The notes beneath the pieces are model-generated. The model saw nothing but the letters and a program-made list of their open reading frames with translations, had not been told where the DNA came from and did not search any database. A stretch of 64,000 bases of DNA, from contig CM071597.1 in the NCBI GenBank assembly GCA_036435485.1, positions 171,226,147 through 171,290,146 of the forward strand. Reading direction: 5' to 3'. Source of the DNA: Saposhnikovia divaricata. Taxonomy: Eukaryota > Streptophyta > Magnoliopsida > Apiales > Apiaceae. The position numbers and the translations under genes are program-made. Below are positions 32,197-44,614 of this stretch, piece after piece (within the stretch, counting starts at the first letter, position 1; each line of letters starts with the position of its first letter).

Positions 32197-34431
32197 AATA
32201 TTTATCTAAATATTTTCCTCAGAAAATAATCACCATATATCAAAAAATACTGACTCCCTGTCTATATTTGAAGAATGAGATCATATGCCCTTCACTAAGG
32301 GTCTTAGCAATATTCGGCTTATAACTAATATATCTCGTATCTAGCTTATAAGCCAATTTCAAATCATGAAACAAGTATCACAATATAATCGGAAAGCAGA
32401 CATGCATTCTATGGCATATGTATAACAAAAATCAAATCATATATATTATCACAACAACAGTTCCAAAATGTTTGGAAACTTTCCTGGAAGCTCTGTAGGG
32501 GTAGTGTGTCTCGGATCGGTCCGGTGATCTATAAATAACCAAAATTATTCAAGGTTAATCACCTACCACTTTGAAAAGCTAAGTACATACTTTACTTAAG
32601 CTAAAACACGCTTTCAAGTTAACTATTATTAATACCGTTGTGATCCGACACTTGCTCATTAGCAAGGCATGTTATTACACTTACACTTGGTAGGTTCTTA
32701 AGTCATATAAGTTCTAAGGTCGGTCGTTTACTAACAAAGATTATACCTCGAGATTTATTGTCCCTTTTCTAAGTTATAACCAAGTGTTCTTTTAAGGGGT
32801 TCATTCGTACTTAACCTCGATTCGAACATTTTTATAAATCGAAAAATGACCCATTTGACATGAGGTTTTCTCCCACACCTTCCTTATGATCTCTAATATT
32901 TAATTACCAAGATTCGCCACTGAATTATTCACGTTCAGGGGGTTCAATTTCAGTTACAAACTCGCACTTACGGTTTCGAACGACTTTTACTAAATCGGTC
33001 ATATCTCCAAAACCGTAAGTCCTTTTATCTCGATTCTCGTGCCAAAACGATCAATGACTCGAGATCTATAAGCTAAGTCTATATAATCATTAAGGTCAAA
33101 GACTTATGACTACTGTTATGCATGAATATTAAGGGTTAACGAAATTTTGGCATTACGACGGCTATAAATCGAACGTTTCCAAATTTGTTACATCACAACC
33201 AAGCCACACCGGGCATACCATACATCTTATACACATGATATTCTTCTTAACAAGTCCAAGAACATATCACTTCATCATCATAAGAATCATATCTCTTAAA
33301 TAAACTAAACCAACTACAAAATCATGCTTATAATAAAATCATAATCATAACTAAGCTAAAAACCACCAAGAACATACATAAACTCAAAGTAAGATCTAGG
33401 GTTTAGGTGAGATATACCTTTATTGGAGTGTGTATAAGCCTTAATAACCCTTCTATAGTCCTTGTATAAGCTTAATCTAGCTTGGATCATCAAAAGAATT
33501 CAAGAAAAAAAAGTTAGTTCTAGAGAGTTACTATTCTCCCTCATCTTTAATGATTTTACTAACCATGAAAGACTTGGAATCTAAGGCTCAAATTCATAGG
33601 ATAACTATGATATGAAATGTAGTACTCACCATAAAAATCTTGAGATTTAACAATGGTTGGAAGTTGGATTTTAGTTCTTGATTTATGCAAATAGCCGAAT
33701 GGGAGGGAAATGGGGAGAGGTGGTGTTTTGCTTGGCTTGCTCTTGTTCTCTTGATCTAATCTTGCATTATTGATGTGTTTTAGATAATATCTTGGCATAA
33801 AGTCACTTTAATAAAGTGATTAGGTCATTGCATGCATCATCTTGAGCCATGTGTCATGATCTTGTGGTGTAGATGATGTGTTTAGGCTAAATAAGTGGTT
33901 TGATTTCTAATGTTGCTAGTTACTCTTGTAATTACTTGGTTACTTGGTCATATCTACTTGCACATGCATTCATCTTGTCTCTCGGCTTGTTTCTTTGTCC
34001 GATTATTGCTCAATTTCATTGATCGTTCGGAGGAATATCTCAAGTATTTCTTGTCAGGGTTTTACCGGAAACCTTCTTAATATTTATACTACCATTCTCA
34101 ATCCTCCTTTATAATCCTTGAATTTAAATTCCTTAAATCTTTTTAATAAATCCTTAATTCCTTCAGTGTCTAGGGAAATCTCGGAGAAAATAAAAGTGCT
34201 ATTTTTCTGAATCTGATATCGTTTACATACACTTATTTTACCTATAGATCATCAATAAGAACTCAGAAATCCATCCTGAATACTTCTATATAGCGTCGTC
34301 TAATAATATTCCAATTTCCACCAAAAACACTATTCATCACTTATTCTTTCTTTATTTCTTATATTTAGAAAAATGTCCTCGTTCTCTTTCGAGCGTTCCT
34401 TATCTCTTTTACGGAATCAATTAACTTATAA

Positions 34432-34514
34432 CAGATATCGATTTGGATGACATGTGCTACCAGATATCGATTTGGATGACATGAGCTACCAGATATCGAT
34501 TTAGATGACATGAG
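34432..34514. repeat. 29-bp tandem repeat (three units) in gypsy-B 3' LTR
   Basis: Units CAGATATCGATTTGGATGAC... start at 34432, 34461 and 34490. The sister LTR has two (44429-44480) and solo LTR E has one diverged copy (about 55966-55990). Confidence 0.9.
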
Positions 34515-34699
34515 AATATTTCCTTCCTCTTTGGAATACCCTATCTTACTTTCTAGGAGATAGATTATTCTAATCTAAGTTGTCAACCAATTGCATTGTT
34601 CATGGCATATGAACATTTGAATCCAAATCCGTTAAATATTCATTCATACTCCATTACATAATAAAAGTTTTAATTCTACTAAAAATCTGGGTTCTTACA

Positions 34700-34713
34700 G
34701 TCTCCCCTCCTTA
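34700..34713 (-). promoter_or_regulatory. Polypurine tract of gypsy-B
   Basis: On the minus strand this reads AAGGAGGGGAGAC next to the LTR start TGTAAGAACCC. It proves minus orientation of gypsy-B and marks 29999-34699 as the 3' LTR. Confidence 0.88.
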
Positions 34714-37700
34714 AAAGGATTCCATCCCGGAATCAGGTAGGAAACAATTGGGTACTTGTTTGTCATTTCGCTTTCCAGTTCCCCGGTTGATCCTTAAACC
34801 TTCCCATCCTTTCTCAACACATCTTACTGGTGCTACAATACACACTTTATCCTTTTTCCAAAAACTTTGCTACTTTTCGTACAACACACTATTCAGGCCA
34901 TGCTCTTACTTAGTCATGTACTAATACCATTATTAATATCTGCAGTGCCCTTGGTATCACCACCGTGCTGCGAATTTGAAGATAGCCTCACTCGTACTAT
35001 CCTCCTGATCGCTTTTATCTTCGCAATCTCGATCAACATATAGAAGTGGAAAAAAATTTATTGAGAGATCACTATGATCAATGAACATTTGTTATATTGC
35101 ATAGTTAGTACAGAAGGGGGCCAGCCTTTAGTACTTGACAAGCAATTAAACAAGTTATGGTATTCCACTTAGACTTCTATCACACAGACAGATAGTCACG
35201 TAGCAGTACCTCCCCTCTTTAAAGGGTTGTTCTTCTCAATTGAAAAAGAAGATGAATAAGGGAGAAGAAAAGGAAAGAATTTCAAATAATCATAGAAGTT
35301 TTCATGATTGCAAGATATCATACCTAGAATTTACCTCTGAACTATAGAGGTTTATTAGAGAAGAAAATAATCATAATTGTATTAAATACTACTTTATCGT
35401 AATCTCACATGTCAACATATCCTCATTGTTCTGTCCATCATTCTATGGACCTATATTCTTGTTCAATCTTAGCACACTCATTTTTGGAAAATCTTTCAAC
35501 CTTTCAGGTTAAATCTTAGATTTCTCGCTTGACATCATTGTTACTGATATTCCACGCCATGCTACAAGCTCTTTCATATTTATAATACTAACACTATCAG
35601 GTTGTCTTCCCGAGAATCCGTTAGAAAGCCCATTCTTTAATCCATTCATAACATTCCTTGCTTCACATTCCATAATTACTTTTCCAATCTTTTCTTTATC
35701 AATCACATCCTTCTTATTACCTGATTTTTCTTCACTTTTGTTATTCCTCCGTCATCTCATTATTAGGATGTCCTTTGTACTTGGTATTTCTCTATTGGTA
35801 TCCCGTCACATGTACTCAATAAGCACCACATTTTTGGGGTCAAACTTTCCTTTGTTCAACCATCAAAATTCTCACTTTCTCGTTCCATGTGTCTCCTTAT
35901 TGCTCAATCAATCTATTCCAAATTTCCTCGTATTCTCCCAACTTAAAGGGAGTTAATCTGTATGTCATTTATGTTTTTAGTTTCGACTTTCCGTTGTGTT
36001 CAATAACTTTGCCATGTCAATTTCATACTTTTCATGCTTCATTGTTGGGGTTTCTCTAGAGTCCGCATATCTAACTCCCTTATTGATACTCAACTCTATA
36101 TTCATTTCTATCAGTCACTTGGTTTCCATTTCTACTATAATCACTTTATGAACCATCATGGCATTATCATTTATTTCAAACATCACGTCATACCAAAATT
36201 AAACCATCCGAATATACCTTAACGATTTCTCTACTTAGATCCAACACAATCCATTTCTGTTTTTCATTCCGACATCTCCACAGTCGTTATCACCTAATTC
36301 TCTCAGAAGAATCATCCTCGTTTGTCATTTTCGTAGTGCTTAAATGGCTAATCATACGGGTTTCATAATTGTCAGATCAAAATCCTCTAGGGAGACAAAA
36401 TAATCACTATTCCTTATCTATAGGGAGTACTTCCTGAACTTGATGTAGATATTAATGAAGCAAATAAAATTTACAGAAGAGCTTCAATCATAGCAGCTAG
36501 GACAGGTTGATGAAATTATTAACCATATATCTTCAATAGGAGACTGGAAGCTTAATGGTTTACTCAGTCATTTTGTATCGTGGTCCTGGTTTACCTCAAA
36601 ATAGGACCTTCTAAAGTGTGTAATTTGGTTAAGACGATATCAGGAATCGAATGTTCACTTACTATTCTTATGGTTGATTCTTGCACAATCATCAGAGAGA
36701 AGGTAAATTCCTCCACCGCATTATGGCCTTCAAGGTTCTTCTCAATATCATTCTGTTTCCTTGGTATGAGTATTTATAATTACTCCTCTATACTTAAAAT
36801 GTTGGCCACCTCATTGGCCTTTCCTGATAATAATTTCTTGTAATCAATGTTCTCTGGATCTATTCCAACTCAAATTTTTCTACCTCATTCCCATCACTAT
36901 TGGGTGAAATCATTCTCCTTTAAGCTCTGCTGAAGGAGAAAAAAAATATCTAACAGTCTTTTTCCATAAGTCATTGCTTCCACCTTTCTGTGTGAACTTT
37001 ATCACGGTTACTCCTAATCACACCTGGGATATTTCTTCTCTTAGTTCTTTCTTGTTTTAGGATAATCTCAACCTTCATTGGTTCAATCCATACCCCCTCA
37101 TGGTCTCACACATGCCTCACCTAGTATTATTATTATTATGTCGTACATTCCCTACCAAATTTCCATTTTGAAACTTAGGATATTAACTCTCTTTCTGAAA
37201 AATCTCTTAGGTCATCTTCATCATTCCTCCTGTATTTTCTGGGTAGAGGATACATCAAAATATCATTAATCAATCCTAATGCAATTCTGTTTACGTACCT
37301 TCCGAAACTCCTTCCAATGAATCCTTAAAGGTTATTGTTGCCTTAGTCAATCCAACTTATATCCTCTAAATTCACAATGTCTTTATTAGGGGGTAATGCC
37401 ATCCTTTGTGCATCCCCAGGGTTCATCTTAATCTATGGGTATTCTATCCTCAATTTTATTTTCAAGAAATACTTACATCCTGTAATTGACAACCAAGTCC
37501 TATATCCTTAATAAGGTTCTCTTTTCAATCATCCTCATCTCGATAATCTATAGGTAGCCTAATGCCAACCTTTTTCTTTCAAATTGACGTCAGTCTACAT
37601 GACCTTCCAAATGACAACATATGTCTATCTGTTCTTTTTACAGAACTTTGTAATGGTAGCAAGGATGTTCTGGAAGATATTGGTCATGTTCAACATGAAT

Positions 37701-38893
37701 CTCTCAGTCCTATTGCTTTCCTCAAGAATACTAGCTCAGACAATATTTCTGTATCTTACTGAACGATCTATGACAATTTTTGTAAGCTTAGATTGATCAT
37801 TTGCCTTAGTCATAATACATCCCTTGTATTTATAAAATCTGAACATCATGTATCTCAATTCACTTTACTTCTCTTTCTAGTTCATAAGTGGGTCAATCAT
37901 GTACACCTGGATCACTTCACTTTATATCAAAAGTTCTCGCGGTTGGTGCTTGGTTAGAAGCACCCCGATGTGTCCTTACATTACTGGTCTAGTTACTTTA
38001 TAATTCTTTGCCACATGGCCCCAAATGGCCGCGCTACAGTATATGAGTTTAGGGTTAGCTAATGGCATTACTTTTCTAGCAATTGCCGGCATAGCGCCTT
38101 CTTCGTCCATAGCGAAGATAATTTATCTAGGGTAGGTTACACTTATCAATATGCTTTTTCCCGATTCTTAAACTTCTTCTTTTTGTATTTGTTCACTGCT
38201 TTCCCTTGCACAGCAAATCTTAAGTACCAGAGTAGCATAATCACTCAACTCGAGCACTGCCAGTCTTCGTTCATCCCACTCCCCTGATACCTTTTCTAAT
38301 CTTTTCAAAATTTTACTCCATATAAGTCTCAATCGACTTCTCGGTACCGCCTTCGGTCACCTTTCCTTTATTTTTTTTTATCTTCTCAACTTCTCTTATC
38401 AATCCTACGTGCTACACGAGTTTAACACTTTTCACATAATAGCCTTTTCATTTAAGTCAATCCCAAAATTTCTCAGTCCTTTTTGGTCCTTAAATACATT
38501 TCCCTTTTTACCATCCAATCTCAACTTCATCATTTTATCTCTTCAATAAGTTGTAATAATCAGGGTCTGTCCACCAACCCATATAGCGGCTACCTTACCC
38601 AATCCACAGGGTTCGCTCCAGTTTCTACTCTTTTCAGTGACGTTCCCTGATAATCAGAAAGACAAGTTTGCCAAAATTTGTTGAATTTCTTTCCAGAATC
38701 GTAAGCAGCTATAATCGTAAGCAGCTATAATAACAGAATGATTGACATAAAGTTGGAAGTTTAACCACTAGAAAGGAACCAAATGGCAAATATATACATC
38801 CCATATAAGGGGAAATCAAAAGTTTCAAACTAAAACATGCCACCTCTTCCTGATACATGTATGTCCTAATAGTCGATACTACCAAATGTCAGT
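34714..38893 (-). pseudogene. Decayed internal region of gypsy-B (expected integrase part)
   Basis: The order of a gypsy element predicts integrase here, between RNase H and the 3' LTR. I see only heavily mutated sequence with no open frame above about 90 codons and no motif I would defend. The many short ORFs on both strands are rich in Phe/Leu/Ser/Ile and are likely artefacts. The whole internal region is only about 5.9 kb, so parts may also be deleted. Confidence 0.5.
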
Positions 38894-39460
38894 CTACCTA
38901 ACCACTAGCCTCAGAAGGAACACTACCGTCGAAGTTAGTCGTTCTACAAAATTGGCACTACCAAGGCCATCCAAATTTGGTGAACCGTGCTGTCCGAATG
39001 CATCCGCAATTACCCTACCGTGCTGCATAAGCACACCACCTAAACCTATATGAGGTGCATCATAATATATCACAAAGTCTTTCTTCTTCCATTGGGCAAT
39101 GCCAGCGCTGGGTCGCTTCAACTTTCCTATTTAGCTCCAGGAAGACTTTCTCACATTTTCCTGTTCATTCAAACTTCTTAGTCTTATAAATAAGTCGGGT
39201 TACGCGACTGCGATCTTTGTAAAGTCCTGAACAGGTCTTTGGTACTACCTTGTGAATCTTATGAAATTTCTCACCTTTGCTGGTGTGGCTGGTCTTTCCC
39301 AATTGAAACTGCCTTTAACTTGGCGGGGTCAACCAACACTACTCACTATTGATCGCATGTCCTAATAACTGAACTTCATTTTATCAGAATTCATACTTCG
39401 AGAACTTGGCATATACTTGCTCCTTCAGGTTCCATCTTTAAAACATTTTCCATTACCTCT
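38894..39460 (-). pseudogene. pol: Decayed gypsy-B reverse transcriptase C terminus and RNase H
   Basis: On the minus strand, relics of the chromovirus-type RT thumb and connection region are visible in shifting frames. Examples are VDPAKLKAV (near 39330), a region matching the usual FLGLAGYYRRF stretch only loosely, and FRTLQRSQSRN in place of a FSKIA-type motif. They run into an open 75-codon piece (39121-38894) with the RNase H core: DFVIYYDAPHIGLGGVLMQHGRVIA, including the conserved D in a DAS-like motif. This is Ty3/gypsy RNase H, not copia. Several stops and frameshifts show it is dead. Confidence 0.8.
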
Positions 39461-40540
39461 TAACCACTGATCGTATTACTTGATCCATTTATGATTCAGC
39501 GTCAGAGTAATCTTAACGTAACTACTATAATCCATTCAAGGAAAAGAGAGAATTTAATATTCCTCTGAATCACATGCATCTAATGTTTCTGGTTCATCAT
39601 TCCACTAAGTTAAAATAAACATATACTTAGTCCCCGACATTAGTCTTATTACGAGTTTATCATAGACTCACCGGTCTTTTCCTCTTGTAAATTCTGAGAT
39701 CATTGTCTCGCTTACTACTTCCTTATATAACTTTATCTAATCACGCCATCACTTCCCAATGTCTTTACTTTCTAAGCTGATCCATTCATAAAATGAACAT
39801 TTCCCTGAATTAAACCACCTCATCAATCTTAATTTGACTTTGTAATTTGTAACCTATGAAATCTGCCTTCTCATGGCGAAATACCATTGACAATATTCAC
39901 ACTAATCCATTTATCAAATGATATAGTACTTGCTACCTCTATCTCAACTGCTCCCGGAGGCTCTGCTCCCCGTCCTATATCGATGTCCTTGATAATCATG
40001 CATCATTCTAACTCTTTTCTCATTAATCTGAAAGTCTTTAAGGATTCTTATCTATCCCCATATAAGATCCCACGTAATTATTCCAATCCATCGTACTTGC
40101 TGGTACCACATCCGGTAGTCCGGATTTGAATCCAATATGCATCTTTAGTTCTATTAATAATATCTCAGTTCTTTACGCTCACTTCTCTAAGCACTATACC
40201 ATAACTTTTACAGTCTCTCTGGCTGCAGCCCTCATTTTCTCAAGGGTAAACTCCTTATCCTTCACAGGATTCACCCCTTTAGCTGGAACCTCCTCCGGGT
40301 TCTCAGTAGGGTACTCTATCGAATCTATAAGCCGATCGTCGGTCATATAATAAAGCATCATCATGCTGTTGCTCGTAAGCCTCAAGGTCTGTCGCCTTGC
40401 TCGTCGATACGATATAGAGCTAAGTTACTATTATGATACTTAAGAGTTCCCATAAAGGTTTTAGGTGAACTTGGCAGAGTTCTTATTATATTAGTGAATT
40501 TATTGTTATAATGTTGCCTCATCTCTGGGATATATAACTC
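39461..40540 (-). pseudogene. Decayed gypsy-B 5' internal region with leader-ORF relic
   Basis: From the primer site to about 40330 (minus strand) it is clearly homologous to the leader of gypsy-C (46360-46560). A 63-codon piece (40385-40194) corresponds to the start of the gypsy-C leader ORF but soon diverges (EYPTENPEEVPAKGV). Further left, gag and protease would be expected but no open frame or motif survives. Confidence 0.6.
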
Positions 40541-40542
40541 TC

Positions 40543-40554
40543 GTTCTGGTACCA
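40543..40554 (-). promoter_or_regulatory. Primer binding site of gypsy-B
   Basis: On the minus strand this reads TGGTACCAGAAC, 10 of 12 to TGGTATCAGAGC (tRNA-Met), four bases from the LTR edge. Gypsy-C has the intact version at 46345-46356. Confidence 0.82.
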
Positions 40555-41925
40555 TTTCTGTAATAGCCCCAGATCCGGGGTCGGGGACCTGGTCGTTACG
40601 GTCTCATATTCCATAAACAATACTTGCGCTTGAATCAAAATAAATGAATAACATGCTATGACCCCACAATAATACCACATCACACACAACCAGTTATAGT
40701 CCCAGAGATTAAATTGAAATAAGTCTCTACTTATAAGATCCACAAGTAATAGTTATTACAACCCCAAAATGATTACAGCATAATTTAAACGTTTCTTGCC
40801 GTTGATTAACATTAGTCATACAAATAATTAATTCTGAAAACAAATGCTGCCAGTCTAGACTACTGGTTGCTACTACCTCAGCAATGGCAGCAACAATATC
40901 AACGGGCAGTCCTACGACTGGAGTCACCTGCTTGCGCCGAGTGCGCCTTACGCGGGCCATCAGACCAAGCTGTCGTTGTGATATAGTAAATAAGGCAAGG
41001 GTGAGCAATAGCCCACGAAAATAATATGTAACTGAACAGCAATAATATATAGCAGTTCTAAAATATCAATGAAACCATATGCCATGCATTAACGAACATA
41101 TTGCCAGTAGAACGTAAAAGATGAAGTTACAAGGTAACTCAAAATGTAACTTTTAGTTTTAACATATTTCAAACCCTGCGAACATGAGTGGTATATCTCT
41201 TTAATACATGTTGTAGAAAATAGATAGACTTGGATGATGAACTAATATTGAAGTATTCACCGCGCCCGCTGTTCCAACCCTTACGATGATCAGTCACAGA
41301 TTGTACAACTCAAATTAGTTTTACTACCGGTAGAAGGAAGAACTGACGGATTTACTTGTCTACCGCCCTGTTAGATCTCCCTGGACAACGGTTAGGCCAT
41401 TGGGATGGACCGGTGCTACTCGGCCTCTTACATAACTCCTAGTTCGAATAGAATCCATGACTCTGAAACGTAAGACTCATTCTCCTTTCCCCAAGTATAA
41501 TACTTGTTGATAAGACTCCACAAAGTAGTCGTATCTAGTTGGAAAGGAAAGTTCACCAATATTTCTCAAGCTGTTGCTTGTTAATGGATATCGACTTGTT
41601 CCAACAATCTTACCCCTCGAATAATGAGGAAGTAATAAAAGATTCAATTGATAAATAGCAACCAAGTTGCGAGTGCAAAGAATAGTTTTAAAAGATTTAT
41701 GACCGGGAAGTCAAACAAAATAAATAACAGCTCTCAGGTAAAGTTCCCTTATAATTTGGAAGATAAATTCGAATGAAGAATGGAGTTTTTGAGAACCTTA
41801 CTTGATAAAATAATACTAATAAAAATAAGAAATATTTTACATAGTATTTGAAGATCAAAGATAATTTTTAAATAAAATAATTTATTTTAAGAACTAGTTA
41901 AAAGAATTAAATAAATATTCAAAGA

Positions 41926-41934
41926 ATATTTATT
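41926..41934. other. Empty target site for the Mutator-type insert
   Basis: A single ATATTTATT lies in an otherwise matching context (AAAGA...ACATCATAAATATTTC), the ancestral state of 31365-31882. Confidence 0.92.
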
Positions 41935-44428
41935 ACATCATAAATATTTCTAGAATATTCTTAATATATAATATTGCTCATGAATAACGCTCGAATAAAT
42001 ATATATAAAAATATTTATTAAATAAATAATTCCTCAAATAAATATTCAGAATAATGTCCGATAAATAAATAAGACCTTAAATGAATATTCATTAAATAAA
42101 TAAAACTCAAATGAATATTCAAAATAATATTCATTAAATAAATAAAAATCAAAATGAATATTCAAAATAATATTCATTAAATGAATAATGGAAAAATATT
42201 TATCTAAATATTTTCCTCAGAAAATAATCACCATATATCAAGAAATACTGACTCCCGGTCTATATTTGAAGAATGAGATCATATGCCCTTCACTAAGGGT
42301 CTTAGCAATATCCGGCTTATAACTAATATATCTCATATCTAGCTTATAAGCCAATTTCAAATCATGAAACAAGTATCACAATATAATCGAAAAGCAGACA
42401 TGCATTCTATGGCATATGTATAACAAAAATTAATTCATATGTATTATCACAACAACAGTTCCAAAATGTTTGGAAACTTGCCTGAAAGCTCTGTAGGGGT
42501 AGTGTGTCTCGGATCGGTTCGGTGATCTATAAATAACCAAAATTATTCAAGGTTAATCACCTACCACTTTGAAAAGCTAAGTACATACTTTACTTAAGTT
42601 AAAACACGTTTTCAAGTTAACTCTTATTAATACCGTTGTGATCCGACACTTGCTCATTAGCAAGGCATATTATTACACTTACACTTGGTAAATTCTTAAG
42701 TCATATAAGTTCTAAGGTCGGTCGTTTACTAACAAAGATTATACCTCGAGATTTATTGTCTGTTTTCTATGTTATAACCAAGTGTTCTTTTAAGGGGTTC
42801 ATTCGTACTTAATCTCGATTCGAATATTTTTATAAAATCGAAAAACGACCCATTTGACATGAGGTTTTCTCCCACACCTTCCTTATGATCTCTAATATTT
42901 AATTACCAAGATTCACCACTAAATTATTCATGTTAAGGGGGTTCAATTTCAGTTACAAACTCGCACTTATGGTTTCGAACGACTTTTACTAAATCGGCCA
43001 TATCTCCTAAACTGTAAGTCCTTTTGTCTCGATTCTCGTGCCAAAACGATCTATGACTCGAGATCTATAAGGTCATTCCATGTAATCATTAAGGTTAGAG
43101 AGTTATGGCTACTGTTATGCACGAATTTTAAGGGTTAACGAAATTTCGGCATTACGACTGCTATAAATCGAACGTTTCCAAATTTATTACATCACAACCA
43201 AGCCACACCGGGAATACCATACATCTTATACACATGATATTCATCTTAACAAGTCCAAGAACATCTCACTTCATCATCATAAGCATCATATCTCTTAAAT
43301 CAACTAAACCAACTACAAAATCATGCTTATAATAACATCATAATCATAACTAAGCTAAAAACCACCAAGAACATACATAAACTCAAAGTAAGATCTAGGG
43401 TTTAGGTGAGATATACCTTCCTTGGAGTGTGTATAAGCCTTAATTACCCTTGTATAGTCCTTGTATAAGCTTAATCTAGCTTGGATCATCCAAAGAATTC
43501 AAGAAACAAAAGTTAGCTCTAGAGTTACTATTCACCCTCATCTTTGATGATTTTATTAACCATGAAAGACTTGGAATCTAAGGCTCAAATTCATAGGATA
43601 ACTATGATATGAAATGTAGTACTCACCATAAAAATCTTGAGATTTAACAATGGTTGGAAGTTGGATTTTAGTTCTTGATTTATGCAAATAGCCGAATGGG
43701 AGAGAAATGGGGAGAGGTGGTGTTTTGCTTGGCTTGCTCTTGTTATCTTGATCTAATCTTGCATTATTGATGTGTTTTAGATAATATCTTGGCATAAAGT
43801 CACTTTAATAAAGTGATTAGGTCATTGCATGCATCATCTTGAGCCATGTGTCATGATCTTGTGGTGTAGATGATGTGTTTAGGCTAACTGAGTGGTTTGA
43901 TTTCTAATGTTGCTAGTTACTCTTGTAACTACTTGGCTACTTGGTCATATTTACTTGTACATGCATGCATCTTGTTTCTCGGCTTGTTTCTTTGTCCGGT
44001 TATTGCTCAATTTCATTGATCGTTCAGAGGAATATCTCAAGTATTTCTCGTAAGGGTTTTACTGGAAACCTTCTTAATATTTATACTACCATTCTCAATC
44101 CTCCTTTATAATCCTTGAATTTAAATTCCTTAAATCTTTTTAATAAATCCTTAATTCCTTCAGTGTCTAGGAAAATCTCGGAGAAAATAAAAGTGCTATT
44201 TTTCTGAATCTGATATCGTTTACATACACTTATTTTACCTATAGATCATCAATACGAACTCAGAAATTCATTCTGAATAAGTCTATATAGCGTCGTCCAA
44301 TAATATTCCAATTTCCACCAAAAATACTATTCATCACTTTTTCTTTCTTTAAATCTTATATTTAGAAAAATGTCCTCGTTCTCTTTCGAGCGTTCCTTAT
44401 CTCTTTTACGGAACCACTTAACCTATAA

Positions 44429-44480
44429 CAGATATCGATTTGGATGACATGAGCTACCAGATATCGATTGGATGACATGA
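44429..44480. repeat. 29-bp tandem repeat (two units) in gypsy-B 5' LTR
   Basis: Two units versus three in the sister LTR; the second has lost one T. Confidence 0.85.
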
Positions 44481-44614
44481 GAATATTTCCTTCCTCTTTG
44501 GAATACCCTATCTTACTTTCTAGGAGATAGATTATTCTAATCTAAGTTGTCAACCAATTGCATTGTTCATGGCATATAAATATTTGAATCCAAATCAGTT
44601 AAATATTCATTCAA

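Larger units (their letters stand above)
29999..34699 (-). repeat. 3' LTR of gypsy-B (4.7 kb)
   Basis: On the plus strand it starts TGTAACAACCCCAGATCCGG and ends GGGTTCTTACA, followed by the complement of a polypurine tract, so the element reads minus and this is the 3' LTR. It matches 40559-44614 closely throughout, except for a 500-bp Mutator-type insert (31374-31873) and repeat copy-number differences. It contains a small ORF (30167-30448), a 42-bp A+T repeat field and a 29-bp tandem repeat. Its left edge interrupts the copia-3 ORF. Confidence 0.9.
40559..44614 (-). repeat. 5' LTR of gypsy-B, truncated at its outer end
   Basis: It starts TGTAATAGCCCCAGATCCGG on the plus strand and parallels 29999-34699 until about 44614. 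There the expected last ~85 bp (ending GGGTTCTTACA) are missing and the sequence switches to an inverted LTR of the same family. It lacks the Mutator-type insert, preserving the empty site at 41926-41934. Other differences from the left LTR are scattered substitutions and fewer minisatellite units. Confidence 0.9.

Noticed and set aside
33559..33798. 79-codon ORF found nearly identical at 43556-43795
   Set aside because: The conservation is explained by the two LTRs of one element being duplicates. No family resemblance was seen, and the frame could not be followed in solo LTR E.
36580..37796. Several 60-87-codon plus-strand ORFs in the gypsy-B interior
   Set aside because: They lie antisense to decayed pol, show hydrophobic composition bias and no motif; judged chance ORFs.
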